From NCBI GenBank assembly GCA_903921725.1, contig CAIXRA010000076.1:43265-107264 (forward strand): a stretch of DNA of 64,000 bases, given 5' to 3'. This DNA comes from an uncultured Lentisphaerota bacterium. GTDB lineage: Bacteria > Verrucomicrobiota > Lentisphaeria > Oligosphaerales > CAITYL01. Below the pieces are notes generated by a model, which was given only the letters and a program-made list of their open reading frames with translations, ran no database searches and was not told the DNA's origin. Both the position numbers and the translations under genes were made by a program. Shown piece after piece: positions 32,474-41,584 of this stretch; position 1 is the first letter of the stretch, and the number at the start of each line of letters is the position of its first letter.

Positions 32474-34810
32474 ATGGCTTTCCGCTTCCCCGTCCCCGGA
32501 CTTTCGACAGCCTCCGCGTCCGCCTTGGCGTCCATTTTGCTGCTGGCGTCCGCCCTTTCCCCCATGGCCGGCGCGAAGGCGCCGCCGCCCGCCGCCGCGC
32601 CGGCAACGCCCACCATGCGCACGCCGCTCCCGGGCTGGCCCTCTGGGAGCCTCAAACCCGTCCCCATCAAGGACGCCACGGCCTACCGCCTCTGCACGGA
32701 ACTGCTGGCGGCCCTGCAGAAGGAGACGGCGGTCACGGAGGACTCCCTGGCCTTCCTGCCTGCCGATGTGGAAAACCGTCTTGTGGTGCTTACCTGGAGC
32801 ACCGGTGTCCTGCCACCGCGGCGGCCCGTGCCGGGAAACAGCGGCGGCGCGACGCTGGCCGAACAGGCGGCCGCCGGATCACGCGGTGCCGACGCGAAGC
32901 GGCAGGCGGAAAAAAAGCTGGGCTCGCTGGGAAAGGACGCGCCCAAAGGGGTCGTCGTGGAAGACATTTCGCAAAGCGCAAGGGTGTTCGACAAGAACGG
33001 ACGGGAGATCGCCTCTGCTGTAGGCTCGTCCCAACCGGAGCAGCAGCAGTACCTTCTCCGCGTCCACGGCAAAAGCGCCGCCGCCACCGGCAAAGGAGTC
33101 CGCGCGGCCATCTTGGCGGCCGTACGGCAGGCGCGGAGCTGCGACGGGGAAGGGTTGCGGGAGGCCCGTTTTCTGAAGGTGGAGATTCTCCAGCACGCCG
33201 TCGAATGCGCAGGATTCCAACTGTTTGGCAAAGGCATCTGGAAGCCCGACCTGGTGGGTATTGCTTTCCCGGGGAAGACCCAGCCCTTCGTGCTCCTTCC
33301 CGACATCCTCATCTACTGCACGGACGAGAAAAACCAGTTCCAGCCAGCGGCGCTGCCGCTGCTGGAAGACCTATGGGTGACCCAGGATTCCGTGCGCCAG
33401 GTCAGCGAATGGGCGGAGCTTACACCAAGCCCGCTCTCCGGCGCGCTGCTCGTCGAAATGCAGGGCTGGTTCACCGACGGCCAGGCCACCTCCCCCATGT
33501 TCCGCGGTCACCGCATGCCCAACAGCCTCGACGCCAACCAAATCCGTCAGGCCGGCGACCGCGCCGCCGGGTTTCTTTGCCGCAACATCCGCCGCGACGG
33601 CACCTTCGCCTGCACCCTGCCCCGCTGGCGCTCCTCCGGCAGGCTCGTCGCGGCCGGCGAATCGCCGGAAGCCTGCGTGAGGGCCGTGCTCGCCCTGATC
33701 GAATGGCAGGCGGCAAACCCATCCGCGGACCGGGCGGCCGTCATCGACGGTTGCCTGGCCCGGCTTACCGGCCAGCTTTCCAGCCTTCCCTCGTCGCCGG
33801 GCGCGAAATGTCTGGCGGAGGAACCATTCGAGGCCGGGCAGTTTGGAGTTTCCGTCAAGGACCTGACGGGGGGCAGCGCCGCCGACATCTTCCATGCCGA
33901 GCTTGGCACCAACGCGCTGCTGGCCGCCGCGCTGCTCCGTCATCTGGCCGGCCAGCCCTACCCCGCCAAGCTTGACGCCGAGCTGGAGGCCATCGGCAAA
34001 TATCTCCTCCTGCAACAGAAGCTCGACGGGCGCTTCATCATCGCCCGGACACTCCCCTCCGGAGCCATCCGCACGGGAGATTCCTTCTCCGCGGAGACGC
34101 AGGCCGCCACGGCGCTCGCGCTCCTTTCCGCACGCACGGGCCGCGTCGAGTACCTGGACGCGGCGGAGAAGGCGATGGCCGCCCTCTTCGATACCGGGGC
34201 GGTACCGGCCGGTGCAAGCACCGAATCCATCATTCCGAAGGGTCTCCAGCTCGAGACCACCGCCGCCGTCTTCACAGCCGGCCTCAACCGACGACACCTC
34301 AAGTCCGTTGAAAAATTGGCCGCCGGCCTGTTGGCCGGCCAGACGGTGTTCCCCGCAGTCCCGCTCTCCCCCGACCTTTCCGGAAGCGCCTGGAATTCCG
34401 CGCGCCTGGCACCGGCGGCCGCCCAGATCCGCGGCATGCTCGCGGCGGCCGACATCTGCCGTCGCGCGCACAGGGATCTGATGGCCGAAACCCTCGTATC
34501 CGCCACGCACAGCAGCCTCCAGTTCCTGCTACAGGGGCAGGCGGACACAGCCTCGACCCTTTTTCTGCCGGAGGGGACGGAGTATGACGGCGCCTTCCGC
34601 CGCACGCTCACCGGCTGCGAGTTCACGCTGGAGGGGCAGGCGGACTGCCTGCGCGCACTGGCGGCCGCCGTGCGCACGCTCTCCGAAACCGGGGCGCAGG
34701 CGTTCCCCATTACGGAGGAGCTGACACGGGACAATCAGGAGGCGCTCAGCCGCCTCGGCACCTTTCCCCGCTCCCTTCCGGACCCCCCGCCGCGCCCGGC
34801 ATCCAAGTAG
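32474..34810 (+). CDS. exported all-helical (toroid-like) protein, unknown
   Basis: The 778-residue protein has a signal peptide (about 1-34, ending AGA/KAP). Residues 60-250 carry an alpha/beta region with LRVHGKSAAATGKGVRAAILAAVRQARS and LFGKGIWKPDLVGIAFPGKTQPFVLLPDILIY. From about 355 to the end it is helical, with recurring segments such as RAAGFLCRNIRRDGTFACTLPRW, LGTNALLAAALLRHLAG and AATALALLSARTGRVEYLDAAEKAMAALF. These resemble alpha/alpha-toroid folds (glycoside hydrolase, squalene cyclase or AGE types). Catalytic residues are not evident. GGAG lies 7 bases upstream of the ATG. Confidence 0.65.
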   Translation: MAFRFPVPGLSTASASALASILLLASALSPMAGAKAPPPAAAPATPTMRTPLPGWPSGSLKPVPIKDATAYRLCTELLAALQKETAVTEDSLAFLPADVENRLVVLTWSTGVLPPRRPVPGNSGGATLAEQAAAGSRGADAKRQAEKKLGSLGKDAPKGVVVEDISQSARVFDKNGREIASAVGSSQPEQQQYLLRVHGKSAAATGKGVRAAILAAVRQARSCDGEGLREARFLKVEILQHAVECAGFQLFGKGIWKPDLVGIAFPGKTQPFVLLPDILIYCTDEKNQFQPAALPLLEDLWVTQDSVRQVSEWAELTPSPLSGALLVEMQGWFTDGQATSPMFRGHRMPNSLDANQIRQAGDRAAGFLCRNIRRDGTFACTLPRWRSSGRLVAAGESPEACVRAVLALIEWQAANPSADRAAVIDGCLARLTGQLSSLPSSPGAKCLAEEPFEAGQFGVSVKDLTGGSAADIFHAELGTNALLAAALLRHLAGQPYPAKLDAELEAIGKYLLLQQKLDGRFIIARTLPSGAIRTGDSFSAETQAATALALLSARTGRVEYLDAAEKAMAALFDTGAVPAGASTESIIPKGLQLETTAAVFTAGLNRRHLKSVEKLAAGLLAGQTVFPAVPLSPDLSGSAWNSARLAPAAAQIRGMLAAADICRRAHRDLMAETLVSATHSSLQFLLQGQADTASTLFLPEGTEYDGAFRRTLTGCEFTLEGQADCLRALAAAVRTLSETGAQAFPITEELTRDNQEALSRLGTFPRSLPDPPPRPASK

Positions 34811-34938
34811 GAATTTCCCGCCGGGGTGCCGCCCATTCTTGCGCCGCGCTCATCATGGACGGGAAAGGTTTTGTGTCGTCACGGCGGCGGTCGCTTTATC
34901 GACATGACCCGACACAGATTCCTCACAAAGGATGCGGC

Positions 34939-36360
34939 TTACTTCGCCTCGTCGGTGGTAAATTCCGGAGTCACGGGGTAGTCGCCGTCGAAGCAGGCGC
35001 AGCAGTAATCCTTCGCCGGATGCGCCTTGACGCAGGAGAGCATGCCCTCCTGCGTGAGGTAGGAGAGGCTGTCCAGATGCAGATGCTTCGCCAGCTCCTC
35101 CACCGACTGGATTTTGTTGGCGATCAGCTTCTCGCGGTCCGGGAAGTCGATGCCGAAATAGCAGCCGAACTTGTGCGGCGGGCAGGTGACGCGCATGTGG
35201 ATTTCCTTCGCGCCGGCCTCGCGCAGGGTGTGGATGCGGGCGCGGCTGGTGGAGCCGCGGACGATGCTGTCCTCGATTAGGCAGATGCGCTTGCCGCGGA
35301 TTGCCTCGTCAATCGGCTGCATCTTGCGCTGCACAAGCTTGCGGCGCGAGCTGAGACCGGGGTCGATGAAGGTACGACCGACGTAGTGGTTGCGGCTCAG
35401 CCCCATGTCGAACGGGATGCCCGACTGCTCGGCATATCCGAGGGCGGCGTACATGCCGCTGTCGGGCACCGGCATGATGACGTCGGCCGGCACCGGCGAC
35501 TCGATGGCCAGCCGGCGGCCCATCGCCTTGCGGACCTCGTACACGCTGTCACCAAAGACGTAGCTGCCGGGGCGCGCAAAATAAACGTGCTCGAAAATGC
35601 AGTAGGCCTTGCGTGCGGACTCCGCAAACTTGCGGCTCGTCATCTCGCCGGTCGCCAGATCCCAAATGACCATCTCGCCGGGCTCGACGTCGCGGACATA
35701 CTCGGCGCCGGTGACGGCCAGGGCGATCGTCTCGCTCGCCGCCATCCAGCCGCCGTCCTTGAATTTCCCGATGCAGAGCGGGCGGAACCCCTGGGGGTCG
35801 CGGACCGCTATCATGCGGTGGTGGGAGAGGATCAGCAGGCTGAAGGCGCCCTTGAGCTGGCCGACCGCCTCGACGACCGCCTCGCGGTAGTCGCGGTTGT
35901 GCCGGCGCACGCAGCGGGCCATGAGGTGCAGCACCAGCTCGGTGTCGGTGGTGGTCTGGAAGATCGCGCCCTCCTCCATCAGCATCCGCCGCAGGGAACC
36001 GGCGTTGGAAATGGTGCCGTTGTGGGCGACGCCGACGAACTTGCCGTTGACGTTCGCCATCAGCGGCTGCGCGTTGGCGGTGGTCGAGGCGCCGGCGGTG
36101 GAATAGCGGACGTGCGAGATGGCGTCCCGTATCCCCGCCTTCCACCAGCTGGGCGGCAGCGTGCCGAACATGGTGTCCACCAGCCCGGCGGACTTGTGAA
36201 GATGGCACTCGCCGGCCAGTACCGCCATCACGCCCGCCGCCTCCTGGCCGCGGTGCTGCTGCGAGTGCAGTCCGAGGTACACCTTCTCCAGCGCATCCTC
36301 CGGCACACCCGTAACGCCGCACAGACCACAGTATTCACGGGGCTTTTCATCGAAGTTCAT
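34939..36360 (-). CDS. purF: amidophosphoribosyltransferase
   Basis: The 473-residue enzyme makes phosphoribosylamine from PRPP and glutamine, the committed step of purine synthesis. CGLCGVTG supplies the N-terminal nucleophile (Cys11) after a 10-residue propeptide, as in the B. subtilis-type enzyme. GLHSQQHRGQEAAGV, the PRPP loop ICLIEDSIVRGSTSRA, and cysteines near YCIFEHVYFARPGS and CCACFDGDYP fit the Fe-S-containing class. ATG at 36360 begins the homology. Upstream frame extension is only translated repeat words. It lies 68 bases after pyrG, separated by a GGACGGATC tract. Confidence 0.96.
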   Translation of the reverse strand: MNFDEKPREYCGLCGVTGVPEDALEKVYLGLHSQQHRGQEAAGVMAVLAGECHLHKSAGLVDTMFGTLPPSWWKAGIRDAISHVRYSTAGASTTANAQPLMANVNGKFVGVAHNGTISNAGSLRRMLMEEGAIFQTTTDTELVLHLMARCVRRHNRDYREAVVEAVGQLKGAFSLLILSHHRMIAVRDPQGFRPLCIGKFKDGGWMAASETIALAVTGAEYVRDVEPGEMVIWDLATGEMTSRKFAESARKAYCIFEHVYFARPGSYVFGDSVYEVRKAMGRRLAIESPVPADVIMPVPDSGMYAALGYAEQSGIPFDMGLSRNHYVGRTFIDPGLSSRRKLVQRKMQPIDEAIRGKRICLIEDSIVRGSTSRARIHTLREAGAKEIHMRVTCPPHKFGCYFGIDFPDREKLIANKIQSVEELAKHLHLDSLSYLTQEGMLSCVKAHPAKDYCCACFDGDYPVTPEFTTDEAK

Positions 36361-36381
36361 GGGGGCTCCAAAAGGGGAATG

Positions 36382-36425
36382 TGACGGATAAGACCGATCG
36401 GACCGATCCGTCCCATCCGTCCGAT
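36382..36425. repeat. GGACGGATC word tract 2
   Basis: Words GACGGAT, GACCGATCGGACCGATCCGT and CCATCCGTCCGAT lie between pyrG and purF. They share vocabulary with tracts 1 and 3, and the tract can fold on itself (GACGGAT with ATCCGTC). Confidence 0.8.
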
Positions 36426-36428
36426 TTT

Positions 36429-38060
36429 TTAAAGCAAATACCCGGCCTTCGCGGCAGCACCGACAAAGCCGCGGAAGATCGGGTGCGCCGCCAGCGGGCG
36501 CGACTTGAATTCGGGATGGAACTGGCAGGCGACAAACCACGGGTGTTCCGGCAGTTCGACGATTTCCACCAGGCTGTCGTCCGGCGCGGTTCCCGCAAAG
36601 ACCAGCCCCTTGGCCGCCAGCGCGGCGCGGTACTTGTTGTTGACCTCGTAGCGGTGGCGGTGGCGCTCCCCAATCGTCTCCGCTCCATACAGCGCCCGCG
36701 ACTTACTGCCATCCGTCAGACGGCAGGGGTACGAGCCGAGGCGCATCGTGCCGCCCTTGTCCGTCACGTTCTTCTGCGTCTCCATCAGGTCGATCACCGG
36801 CGCGGACGACGTCTCGTTGAATTCGCTGCTGTTGGCATCGGCCAGCCCGCAGACGTTCCGCGCAAACTCGATCACCGCGCACTGCATCCCCAGGCAGATG
36901 CCGAAGAACGGAATCTTGTGTTCGCGGGCGTAGCGCACCGCCGCGATCTTGCCCTCGATGCCGCGGTTGCCGAAGCCGCCGGGGACCAGCACGCCGTTGA
37001 CACCGGCCAGGTGCTTCTCCGCGCCGTCCTTCTCGATCTCCTCGGACTCGACCTGGCGGATCTTCAGGTCCACGTTGTTCGCGAATGCGCCGTGGCTGAG
37101 CGCCTCGTAGATGCTCTTGTAGGCGTCCTTCAGGCTGATGTACTTGCCGACGACGGCAATCTCGACCTGCGGCTTGTCCTTGGTCAGGATGCGCTCGATG
37201 AGCCCGTTCCAGTCGCGCAGATCCAGGTCACGCACATGCAGGTTCAGCATCTCCAGGATGTACTTGTCCATGTCCTGCTTCGCCAGCTCGACCGGCACCT
37301 CGTAGATGGTGTTGGCGACGTCGCACTCCTCAAACACCAGATGCGGCTCGACGTTGCAGAACAGCGCCAGCTTGTCCCGGTGCTCCTGCCCCATCGGGCG
37401 CTCGCAGCGGCAGACCAGGATATCCGGCAGGATGCCGATGCCGCGCAGGATGCCGACCGACTGCTGCGAGGGCTTGGTCTTCATCTCGCCCGCCGCCTTG
37501 ATGTACGGCACGAGCGTGAGGTGGATGAACAGCCCGTTCTCTCGACCAATCTCATGCCGGAACTGGCGGATCGCCTCCAGGAACGGCAGCGACTCGATGT
37601 CGCCGACCGTACCACCGATTTCGGTGATCGCGATGTCGATGTCCGGCGTGTGCAGCGAGCGCAGCGCCGTCTTGATCTCGTCCGTGATGTGCGGGATCAC
37701 CTGGACCGTCTTGCCCAGGTATTCGCCACGGCGCTCGCGGCTGATGACGTTCGAGTAGATGCGGCCGCTGGTGAAATTGCTGGCCTGCGAGCAGGTGAGG
37801 TCGCCGAAGCGTTCGTAGTGCCCCAGGTCCAGGTCGGTCTCCGCGCCGTCGTCGGTGACAAACACCTCGCCGTGCTGGTACGGCGACATGGTGCCGGGGT
37901 CGACGTTGAGGTACGGGTCCAGCTTCTGCATCTGCACGCGGTACCCGCGGCGCTTCAGCAGCAGCGCCAGCGAGGCCGCCGTGATCCCCTTGCCCAGCGA
38001 GGAGACCACCCCGCCGGTGACAAACAAATGCTTCGTCCGTGTCTGCTTTTTCATGACCAT
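36429..38060 (-). CDS. pyrG: CTP synthase
   Basis: The 543-residue enzyme converts UTP to CTP using glutamine. The synthetase domain begins [59 protein letters not shown]. The glutaminase domain has the nucleophile in [18 protein letters not shown] and the His/Glu pair in [10 protein letters not shown]. It is full length. Two ATG codons (38060 and 38054) are equally possible starts. purF follows on the same strand. Confidence 0.97.
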   Translation of the reverse strand: MVMKKQTRTKHLFVTGGVVSSLGKGITAASLALLLKRRGYRVQMQKLDPYLNVDPGTMSPYQHGEVFVTDDGAETDLDLGHYERFGDLTCSQASNFTSGRIYSNVISRERRGEYLGKTVQVIPHITDEIKTALRSLHTPDIDIAITEIGGTVGDIESLPFLEAIRQFRHEIGRENGLFIHLTLVPYIKAAGEMKTKPSQQSVGILRGIGILPDILVCRCERPMGQEHRDKLALFCNVEPHLVFEECDVANTIYEVPVELAKQDMDKYILEMLNLHVRDLDLRDWNGLIERILTKDKPQVEIAVVGKYISLKDAYKSIYEALSHGAFANNVDLKIRQVESEEIEKDGAEKHLAGVNGVLVPGGFGNRGIEGKIAAVRYAREHKIPFFGICLGMQCAVIEFARNVCGLADANSSEFNETSSAPVIDLMETQKNVTDKGGTMRLGSYPCRLTDGSKSRALYGAETIGERHRHRYEVNNKYRAALAAKGLVFAGTAPDDSLVEIVELPEHPWFVACQFHPEFKSRPLAAHPIFRGFVGAAAKAGYLL

Positions 38061-38104
38061 TTCCGTCTTCCGGTTGCTGCGTTTTTGCGCCGGTTTGAAT
38101 TTCT

Positions 38105-38650
38105 TTACCGCGGCGGTGGCCAGGGTTTCGTAACCCCGTAAGCCTTGCGTTGCTCAGAATCAGCCATGAGGGGATCCGTCATGACCGTAATTATTCCCAG
38201 CCGCTTCATCCCAGGGAACTCAAACTGGATTTCAGCGGTGCCGTTTTCATAGAACAAAATGATTTCGTCGTTTGCCTTGTCAACATCGCGCCAGTAAGGC
38301 TCGCCAAAACGGGAGACGATCTCCTCAATGGTGGTTTGGGTGCCGATGGCAATCGTTTCGCCTTGAAACGTAAACGTTCCGGGGAATTTCTCCACCGCCA
38401 GGTAGATGTATTCCAAATTGTTCTGTCTTGTGCCGACCTCAAACCCGCACGCCTCGTCCTGAAACATGTCCTGCGTCGCCAGTTCCTTGGCAAAGAAATC
38501 ATCCCTCGATATTGGAGCGCCAAGCACCGTGTGGCCGCAACGAAACTCCGCCAGTTCAATCACCAGTCCGGCATAGGCTTCCCGTGGACAAGTAGCCATC
38601 GGCGCTTTGCGGCCAGCCCCAAACAACAACAGACTGGACAGTATGCCCAT
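38105..38650 (-). CDS. hypothetical protein in a lower-GC islet
   Basis: The 181-residue protein is of unknown family. The N-terminus is mildly hydrophobic ([12 protein letters not shown]) but too short for a sure signal peptide. The body has [21 protein letters not shown], a beta-rich [32 protein letters not shown], and [20 protein letters not shown], reminiscent of small beta-sheet proteins of the SmpA/BamE or DUF7738 kind; this is only a resemblance. AGGA lies 7 bases upstream of the ATG. GC content is visibly lower than in the neighbours. Confidence 0.65.
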   Translation of the reverse strand: MGILSSLLLFGAGRKAPMATCPREAYAGLVIELAEFRCGHTVLGAPISRDDFFAKELATQDMFQDEACGFEVGTRQNNLEYIYLAVEKFPGTFTFQGETIAIGTQTTIEEIVSRFGEPYWRDVDKANDEIILFYENGTAEIQFEFPGMKRLGIITVMTDPLMADSEQRKAYGVTKPWPPPR

Positions 38651-38680
38651 TGAAACATCCTCATTGCTTTGCCGGAACCA

Positions 38681-38710
38681 TTGGGGTCAAGCCCACTTTT
38701 TTATCTTACT
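38681..38710. repeat. GGGGTCAAG..CACTTTTTT motif
   Basis: TTGGGGTCAAGCCCACTTTT lies in the 61-base gap between the two islet genes. It resembles the GGGGTCAAGTCTACACTTTT motifs that, from memory, are found near REP-associated tyrosine transposases in many genomes. No transposase gene is present here. Confidence 0.35.
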
Positions 38711-38711
38711 T

Positions 38712-39254
38712 TCATAATTTTTCTACTGGCCGCTCGATCAGCCCTTGGAGTTCCTGGGGAAGCATCGGCCACAAGCGGGGATGGCTTTCGACCAGCCGTG
38801 CGATGTCGCCCAGGTCTTTTATCCGTTTGCTCTGCCGCCGTTCCGCGTCACGCCAAGCCTCAATCTTCCCGCGCAAAGTGTCTTCCAGCGACGCCACCCG
38901 CATCAGGATACCATGGATGTCAGCCGCCACCGACCGACTGGGAAACTCACGATAGAACTCTTCCGTACTCAACTGAATGCTGACTTTCGAGCGGCCGAGG
39001 AAGTTTACCGACCAGGCAAATCGTTCGGACTTGAATCCCGCTTCTTCCAGCAATTTCACCGCGCGCTCGACCGCATCAGTCGCCACGACCACGTCCACAT
39101 CCCGCGTCACCATCGGTTCGGCGGCCCAGTGGTTCACGGCAACTCCGCCAATGGCGCACCATTCGATGTCCGCCCGCTCCAGGCAGTCCACCAGCCGCAT
39201 GACATCGTCGGTTCCGCCGGCAGTCTGCCAGTCATAAAATTGCTTCGCTGTCAT
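38712..39254 (-). CDS. nucleotidyltransferase (AbiEii/MNT-like superfamily)
   Basis: The 180-residue protein has the minimal nucleotidyltransferase pattern IGGVAVNHWAAEPMVTRDVDVVV (GG-x-A...T-R-D-x-D). A second strand with KVSIQL and helices LEDTLRGKIEAWRDAERRQSKRIKDLGDIARLVE complete the fold. This resembles the solitary AbiEii/DUF1814-type NTases linked to toxin-antitoxin or phage-defence loci, but no partner gene is visible. GGAGG lies 5 bases upstream of the ATG. It lies in a lower-GC islet beside a MITE-like element, which suggests acquisition. Confidence 0.75.
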   Translation of the reverse strand: MTAKQFYDWQTAGGTDDVMRLVDCLERADIEWCAIGGVAVNHWAAEPMVTRDVDVVVATDAVERAVKLLEEAGFKSERFAWSVNFLGRSKVSIQLSTEEFYREFPSRSVAADIHGILMRVASLEDTLRGKIEAWRDAERRQSKRIKDLGDIARLVESHPRLWPMLPQELQGLIERPVEKL

Positions 39255-39335
39255 GACTGCCTCCGTTCGTTGTACGCCGTCACCGGTTCGGGATTCGTTG
39301 GGCATGCCAGGGTTTTAGAAATGCGCGTGGTGTCG

Positions 39336-39533
39336 TTTGGAGTGCGGCAATACGTGCATCCGTTTGCCGCTTTTTCATTCGCGCGGAGCGCTGGTGTTTG
39401 TGGTGTTTGGGTCCGGGTGTTTATGTTTGGGGATTTCGGGGTGACTTGGCGTGTTCTCTGTAAGGTATTCTTGATAGCGGCTCCGCCTTAGTTGGAAAGC
39501 GGCGAACGGATGCACGTATCGCCGCACTCCAAA
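39336..39533. mobile_element. MITE-like element with 38-bp terminal inverted repeats
   Basis: The left end (39336-39373) and the reverse complement of the right end (39496-39533) match at 36 of 38 bases. Each begins TTTGGAGTGCGGC and ends CGCCGCTTT or TGCCGCTTT. The 122-base interior is T/G-rich and has no gene. No transposase and no clear target-site duplication are present. I recall TTTGGAGTGCGGCG-type repeats in other PVC genomes. It lies between the nucleotidyltransferase gene and aspS. Confidence 0.75.
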
Positions 39534-39550
39534 ACTTGCATGCCTTTTCA

Positions 39551-41392
39551 TCACTCCTTCTTCTCATCTACCGGAGCCGGGGCCGCGGCGGCCGCGGCAT
39601 GGGGATGAACCCCGTGCTTATGCGGGAGGTTGAGTTTGATGCGGAGTTCGCGGAGCTGTTTTTCTGTGACCTCGCCCGGGGCGCCGAGGAGCAGGTCCTG
39701 GCCGTTCTGGTTCAGCGGGAAGGCGATGATTTCGCGTATGTTCGGCGCGCCGGTGAGCAGCATGATGATGCGGTCGAACCCCGGGGCGATGCCACCGTGC
39801 GGCGGGGCGCCGAAGCGGAACGCGTTCAGCAGGCCGCCGAACTTCTTCTCGACGGTTTCCTTGGTGTAGCCGCAAAGCTCGAACGCCTTGTACATGATCT
39901 CCGGGCGGTGGTTGCGGATGGCGCCGCTGGAGAGTTCGACACCGTTGCAGACCAGGTCGTACTGGTAGGCGCAGATGAGGTCGGGGCGCGTGTTCAGCAG
40001 CGTCTCCATCCCGCCCTGCGGCATGGAGAACGGGTTGTGCGAGAAATCCCAACGCTGCTCCTCCTCGCTCCACTCGTACATCGGGAAATCCACGATCCAG
40101 CAGAAGCGGTAGACGTTCTTCTCGCGCAGGTCGAGCAGTTCCGCGATGCGGACGCGCGCCTCGCCGGCGATCTTGTTCGCCAGCTTCTCGGCGTCGGCGA
40201 TGAAGAAGGTCGCGTCGCCGGGTTTGGCGTTGCCGAGCAGGCGCACGGCCTCGACCTCCTCGGCGGACATGAACTTGAGGATCGGGCTCTTGGGGCCGTC
40301 CTCCATCCACTGGATGTAGGCCATCCCCTTGCCGCCGCGTTCCTGGGCGAAGCCGATGAGGCCGTCGAAGAAGCCGCGGGACTGGCTGGCGGCGCCCGGC
40401 ACGGTCACGGTGCGGATGACGCCCTTCTTCTCGAGGATGCCCTTGAAGGCGTTGAAGGCGGTGCTGGCGAAGATGCCGGAGGCGTCCTTGATTTCCAGCG
40501 GGATCCGCAGGTCGGGCTTGTCGGTGCCGTACTTGACCATGGAGTCGCGGTAGGTGATGCGCGGGTAGGCCGGAGCGGTCAGCGCCTGGCCGTTGCCGAA
40601 CTCGGTGAAGAGGCCGTCCATCAGCGTCTCAATAACGGCAAAGACCTCCTCCTGGGTGACGAACGACATCTCCAGGTCGATCTGGTAGAACTCGCCGGGG
40701 GAGCGGTCGGCGCGGGCATCCTCGTCGCGGAAGCACGGCGCGATCTGGAAGTAGCGGTCGAAGCCGGAGACCATGAGGAGCTGCTTGAAGATCTGCGGCG
40801 CCTGCGGCAGCGCGTAGAACTTGCCGGCGTGCAGGCGGCTGGGGACCAGGAAGTCGCGGGCACCCTCGGGGGAGCTGCAGGTGAGGATCGGCGTCTGGTA
40901 CTCAAGAAACCCCGCGTCGGTGAGGCGGCGGCGCACACTGGAGGCCACGAGGGAACGCAGGACGATATTCTTGTGCATCTGCTCGCGGCGGAGGTCGAGG
41001 AAGCGGTACTTGAGGCGCAGCGACTCGTCGCACTCGGTGGTGTCCTGCGCAATGGAAAACGGCGTGATTTCCGACTCGGAGAGCATCTCCATCTTATCGG
41101 CGACGACCTCGATCTCGCCGGTGGCGAGTCTGGTGTTGACGGTGTCCGCCGCGCGCCCAATCACCTTGCCATGGAAGCTGACGACCGACTCGCAGCGCCA
41201 TTTGGTGCTGTCCTGGTAGCAGGCGGAGCCGGGGTTGACGACGACCTGGGTGACGCCGTAGTGGTCGCGGAGATCCACGAAGAGGACGCCGCCGTGGTCG
41301 CGCACCCGGTGCACCCAGCCGGCGATCTTCACTTCCTGGCCGATGTGCGACTTGCGCAATTCACCGCACTTGTGTGTCCGATAGGTCTGCAT
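39551..41392 (-). CDS. aspS: aspartyl-tRNA synthetase
   Basis: The 613-residue class IIb synthetase charges tRNA-Asp. The anticodon-binding OB fold is at the N-terminus ([31 protein letters not shown]). Motif 2 is [25 protein letters not shown]. The bacterial insertion (GAD) domain occupies about 290-420, and motif 3 is [18 protein letters not shown]. The C-terminus has an alanine/proline tail. It is probably transcribed from its own promoter after the terminator at 41428-41480. Confidence 0.97.
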   Translation of the reverse strand: MQTYRTHKCGELRKSHIGQEVKIAGWVHRVRDHGGVLFVDLRDHYGVTQVVVNPGSACYQDSTKWRCESVVSFHGKVIGRAADTVNTRLATGEIEVVADKMEMLSESEITPFSIAQDTTECDESLRLKYRFLDLRREQMHKNIVLRSLVASSVRRRLTDAGFLEYQTPILTCSSPEGARDFLVPSRLHAGKFYALPQAPQIFKQLLMVSGFDRYFQIAPCFRDEDARADRSPGEFYQIDLEMSFVTQEEVFAVIETLMDGLFTEFGNGQALTAPAYPRITYRDSMVKYGTDKPDLRIPLEIKDASGIFASTAFNAFKGILEKKGVIRTVTVPGAASQSRGFFDGLIGFAQERGGKGMAYIQWMEDGPKSPILKFMSAEEVEAVRLLGNAKPGDATFFIADAEKLANKIAGEARVRIAELLDLREKNVYRFCWIVDFPMYEWSEEEQRWDFSHNPFSMPQGGMETLLNTRPDLICAYQYDLVCNGVELSSGAIRNHRPEIMYKAFELCGYTKETVEKKFGGLLNAFRFGAPPHGGIAPGFDRIIMLLTGAPNIREIIAFPLNQNGQDLLLGAPGEVTEKQLRELRIKLNLPHKHGVHPHAAAAAAPAPVDEKKE

Positions 41393-41427
41393 CCGAGTTC
41401 CGTCTCCCCTGGCCTGTGGCGTGCATC

Positions 41428-41480
41428 AAAAACAAAAAACGCCCCGCCGCAGCACAAAATCCGGGTTCCGGGGGGCGGGG
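41428..41480 (-). terminator. intrinsic terminator after the AI-2E-family gene
   Basis: Read on the minus strand, CCCCGCC (41480-41474) pairs with GGCGGGG (41448-41442). CG and six T, one G and five T follow. The large loop can form an inner CCGG...CCGG pairing. It lies about 105 bases after the permease stop and 35 bases before aspS, so attenuation of aspS is also possible. Confidence 0.6.
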
Positions 41481-41584
41481 GTCGTCGAAGGGATGGAAAT
41501 GTAACACTCTCCCCCGCCTTTGTCCATGCCACGGTGAAGATTCCGGCCCGGCGTACGGCGACCCCGAAAGCAGGCCGCGGTGCG

